This document shows, in pieces, positions 6,701 to 7,256 of a DNA stretch of 7,256 nucleotides (position 1 is the first letter of the stretch; every line of letters starts with the position of its first letter). The DNA comes from Bacteroidales bacterium (GTDB taxonomy: Bacteria > Bacteroidota > Bacteroidia > Bacteroidales > PUMT01), in NCBI GenBank assembly GCA_007119075.1, contig SKQJ01000055.1, positions 1 to 7,256 of the forward strand, given 5' to 3'. The translations under genes and the position numbers were made by a program. Below the pieces are notes generated by a model. It searched no databases and was not told the origin of the DNA. It saw only the letters and a program-made list of their open reading frames with translations.

Positions 6701-6855
6701 TCCGGATCCCCGGGTCTCCCTCCATAGCCGTATCTCCGTGGTTCTGCAGCCTTAAAATCCATAATGCAACCGGCAAACAAAAATATTTGACCATGTTCCT
6801 CTTTTTCGTTAACTTGCTTGATTGTTTTAATAATTATTTTATCAATACCTCGTAA

Positions 6856-7256
6856 ATGAAGCAACAAGGTTTTCCCCATTCCTGGGCCCTTGGCAAGGGC
6901 AGCCTCCTGCCCCAGGAAGAGGTGCTTGAAAGAGGCAGGAAGCGCAAGCAGCTTGTCATAGGCATCCCCGGGGAGCTACAGGAAGACGAGAGCCGTATCG
7001 GGCTCACCCCGGAAGCGGTCGAGCTTCTTGTCGGCAACGGGCACCAGGTGCTGATCGAATCAAAGGCCGGCGAACGGGCAAATTACAGCGATAATGATTA
7101 CAGCGAGTGCGGGGGATTCATCGTCGACGGCCACGCCGAAATTTTTGCCAAAAGCGACATAATACTGAAAATTTCCCCGCCTGCCATAAGGGAGATTGAT
7201 AACCTGAAGGGCCAGCAGATCCTGATTTCCTCGCTGAGGCATATGACCCAGGAAAA
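6856..7256 (+). CDS. ald: alanine dehydrogenase, N-terminal part (cut by the window edge)
   Basis: The first 133 codons of an alanine dehydrogenase, which reversibly deaminates L-alanine to pyruvate with NAD+ in the cytoplasm. The frame is open to the right edge; a full protein would be about 400 residues. After a Bacteroidota-type N-terminal extension (about 1-31, including LLPQEEVLE), the AlaDH/PNT N-domain begins at LVIGIPGELQEDESRIGLTPEAV. Then come GHQVLIE, a YSDNDYSE segment, and SDIILKISPP. R47 and K105 correspond to the pyruvate-binding Arg and Lys of characterised alanine dehydrogenases. The NAD-binding Rossmann domain lies outside the window. The extension and the short N-domain form favour alanine dehydrogenase over the transhydrogenase alpha subunit, which shares this domain. 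The gene follows a 284-base spacer with an A/T-rich leader and probably has its own promoter. Confidence 0.88.
   Translation, partial: MKQQGFPHSWALGKGSLLPQEEVLERGRKRKQLVIGIPGELQEDESRIGLTPEAVELLVGNGHQVLIESKAGERANYSDNDYSECGGFIVDGHAEIFAKSDIILKISPPAIREIDNLKGQQILISSLRHMTQE

Larger units (their letters stand above)
6572..6855. other. repeat-rich spacer between tsaE and alanine dehydrogenase
   Basis: The 284 bases have no convincing gene. The first part (to about 6740) is GC-rich and carries the echo of the tsaE tail, several short palindromes and three CTGCAG sites. It also holds a weakly repeated element: CTCATGGAAAGTCCGG near 6579-6594 resembles CTGATGGCAGGTCCGG near 6681-6696 (13 of 16 positions). 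The second part (about 6755-6855) is strongly A/T-rich and probably holds the promoter of the next gene. AATATTTG at 6782-6789 matches the TAnnTTTG consensus with one mismatch, and a further A/T-rich tract lies at 6825-6847. An open frame of 57 codons from 6582 to 6755 looks accidental. Confidence 0.5.

Noticed and set aside
6387..6755. A 122-codon + strand frame overlapping the end of tsaE and entering the spacer
   Set aside because: The first half is tsaE read in another frame. The remainder is low-complexity, and its internal repeat SSESFSCS results only from the 21-base DNA repeat. No family resemblance.
1..7256. CRISPR arrays, tRNA or rRNA genes, insertion sequences, phage genes
   Set aside because: No regularly spaced repeats, cloverleaf-like segments, transposase motifs or terminal inverted repeats were seen; the genes are ordinary chromosomal families.

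Overview
The window reads as chromosomal DNA of a Bacteroidota bacterium, probably of the order Bacteroidales or a close relative. It carries a type IX secretion system (T9SS) lipoprotein of the PorW/SprE family next to the T9SS regulator PorX, two families characteristic of this phylum. A phylum-typical -7 element (TAnnTTTG) precedes the first full gene, and the starts have A/T-rich leaders instead of clear Shine-Dalgarno sequences. All recognisable genes lie on the + strand.

Layout. Positions 3-68 hold the last codons of an unidentified gene. Positions 151-1722 form an iron-sulfur cofactor pair: an Mrp/ApbC-type P-loop ATPase and an 83-residue NifU C-terminal-domain scaffold, separated by a 213-base spacer with a repeat and a hairpin. 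A terminator-like hairpin follows at 1785-1805. Positions 1869-6571 look like one transcription unit: the PorW/SprE lipoprotein, PorX 13 bases later, and TsaE 34 bases after that. A 284-base non-coding spacer (6572-6855), rich in short repeats and palindromes, leads to the 5' part of an alanine dehydrogenase gene that runs off the right edge.

How the genes work together. Mrp and NifU are expected to assemble or carry Fe-S clusters in the cytoplasm. PorW links outer-membrane parts of the T9SS, and PorX controls T9SS gene expression and function through a receiver domain fused to an alkaline-phosphatase-superfamily (PglZ-type) domain. TsaE is the ATPase of tRNA t6A synthesis, and alanine dehydrogenase interconverts L-alanine and pyruvate; their closeness to porX looks like conserved synteny more than a shared pathway.

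I found no wholly new system. The least explained features are two 'tail echoes', where the 3' end of a gene including its stop codon is repeated 65-75 bases downstream (after mrp and after tsaE), and the repeat-rich spacer before the alanine dehydrogenase gene.
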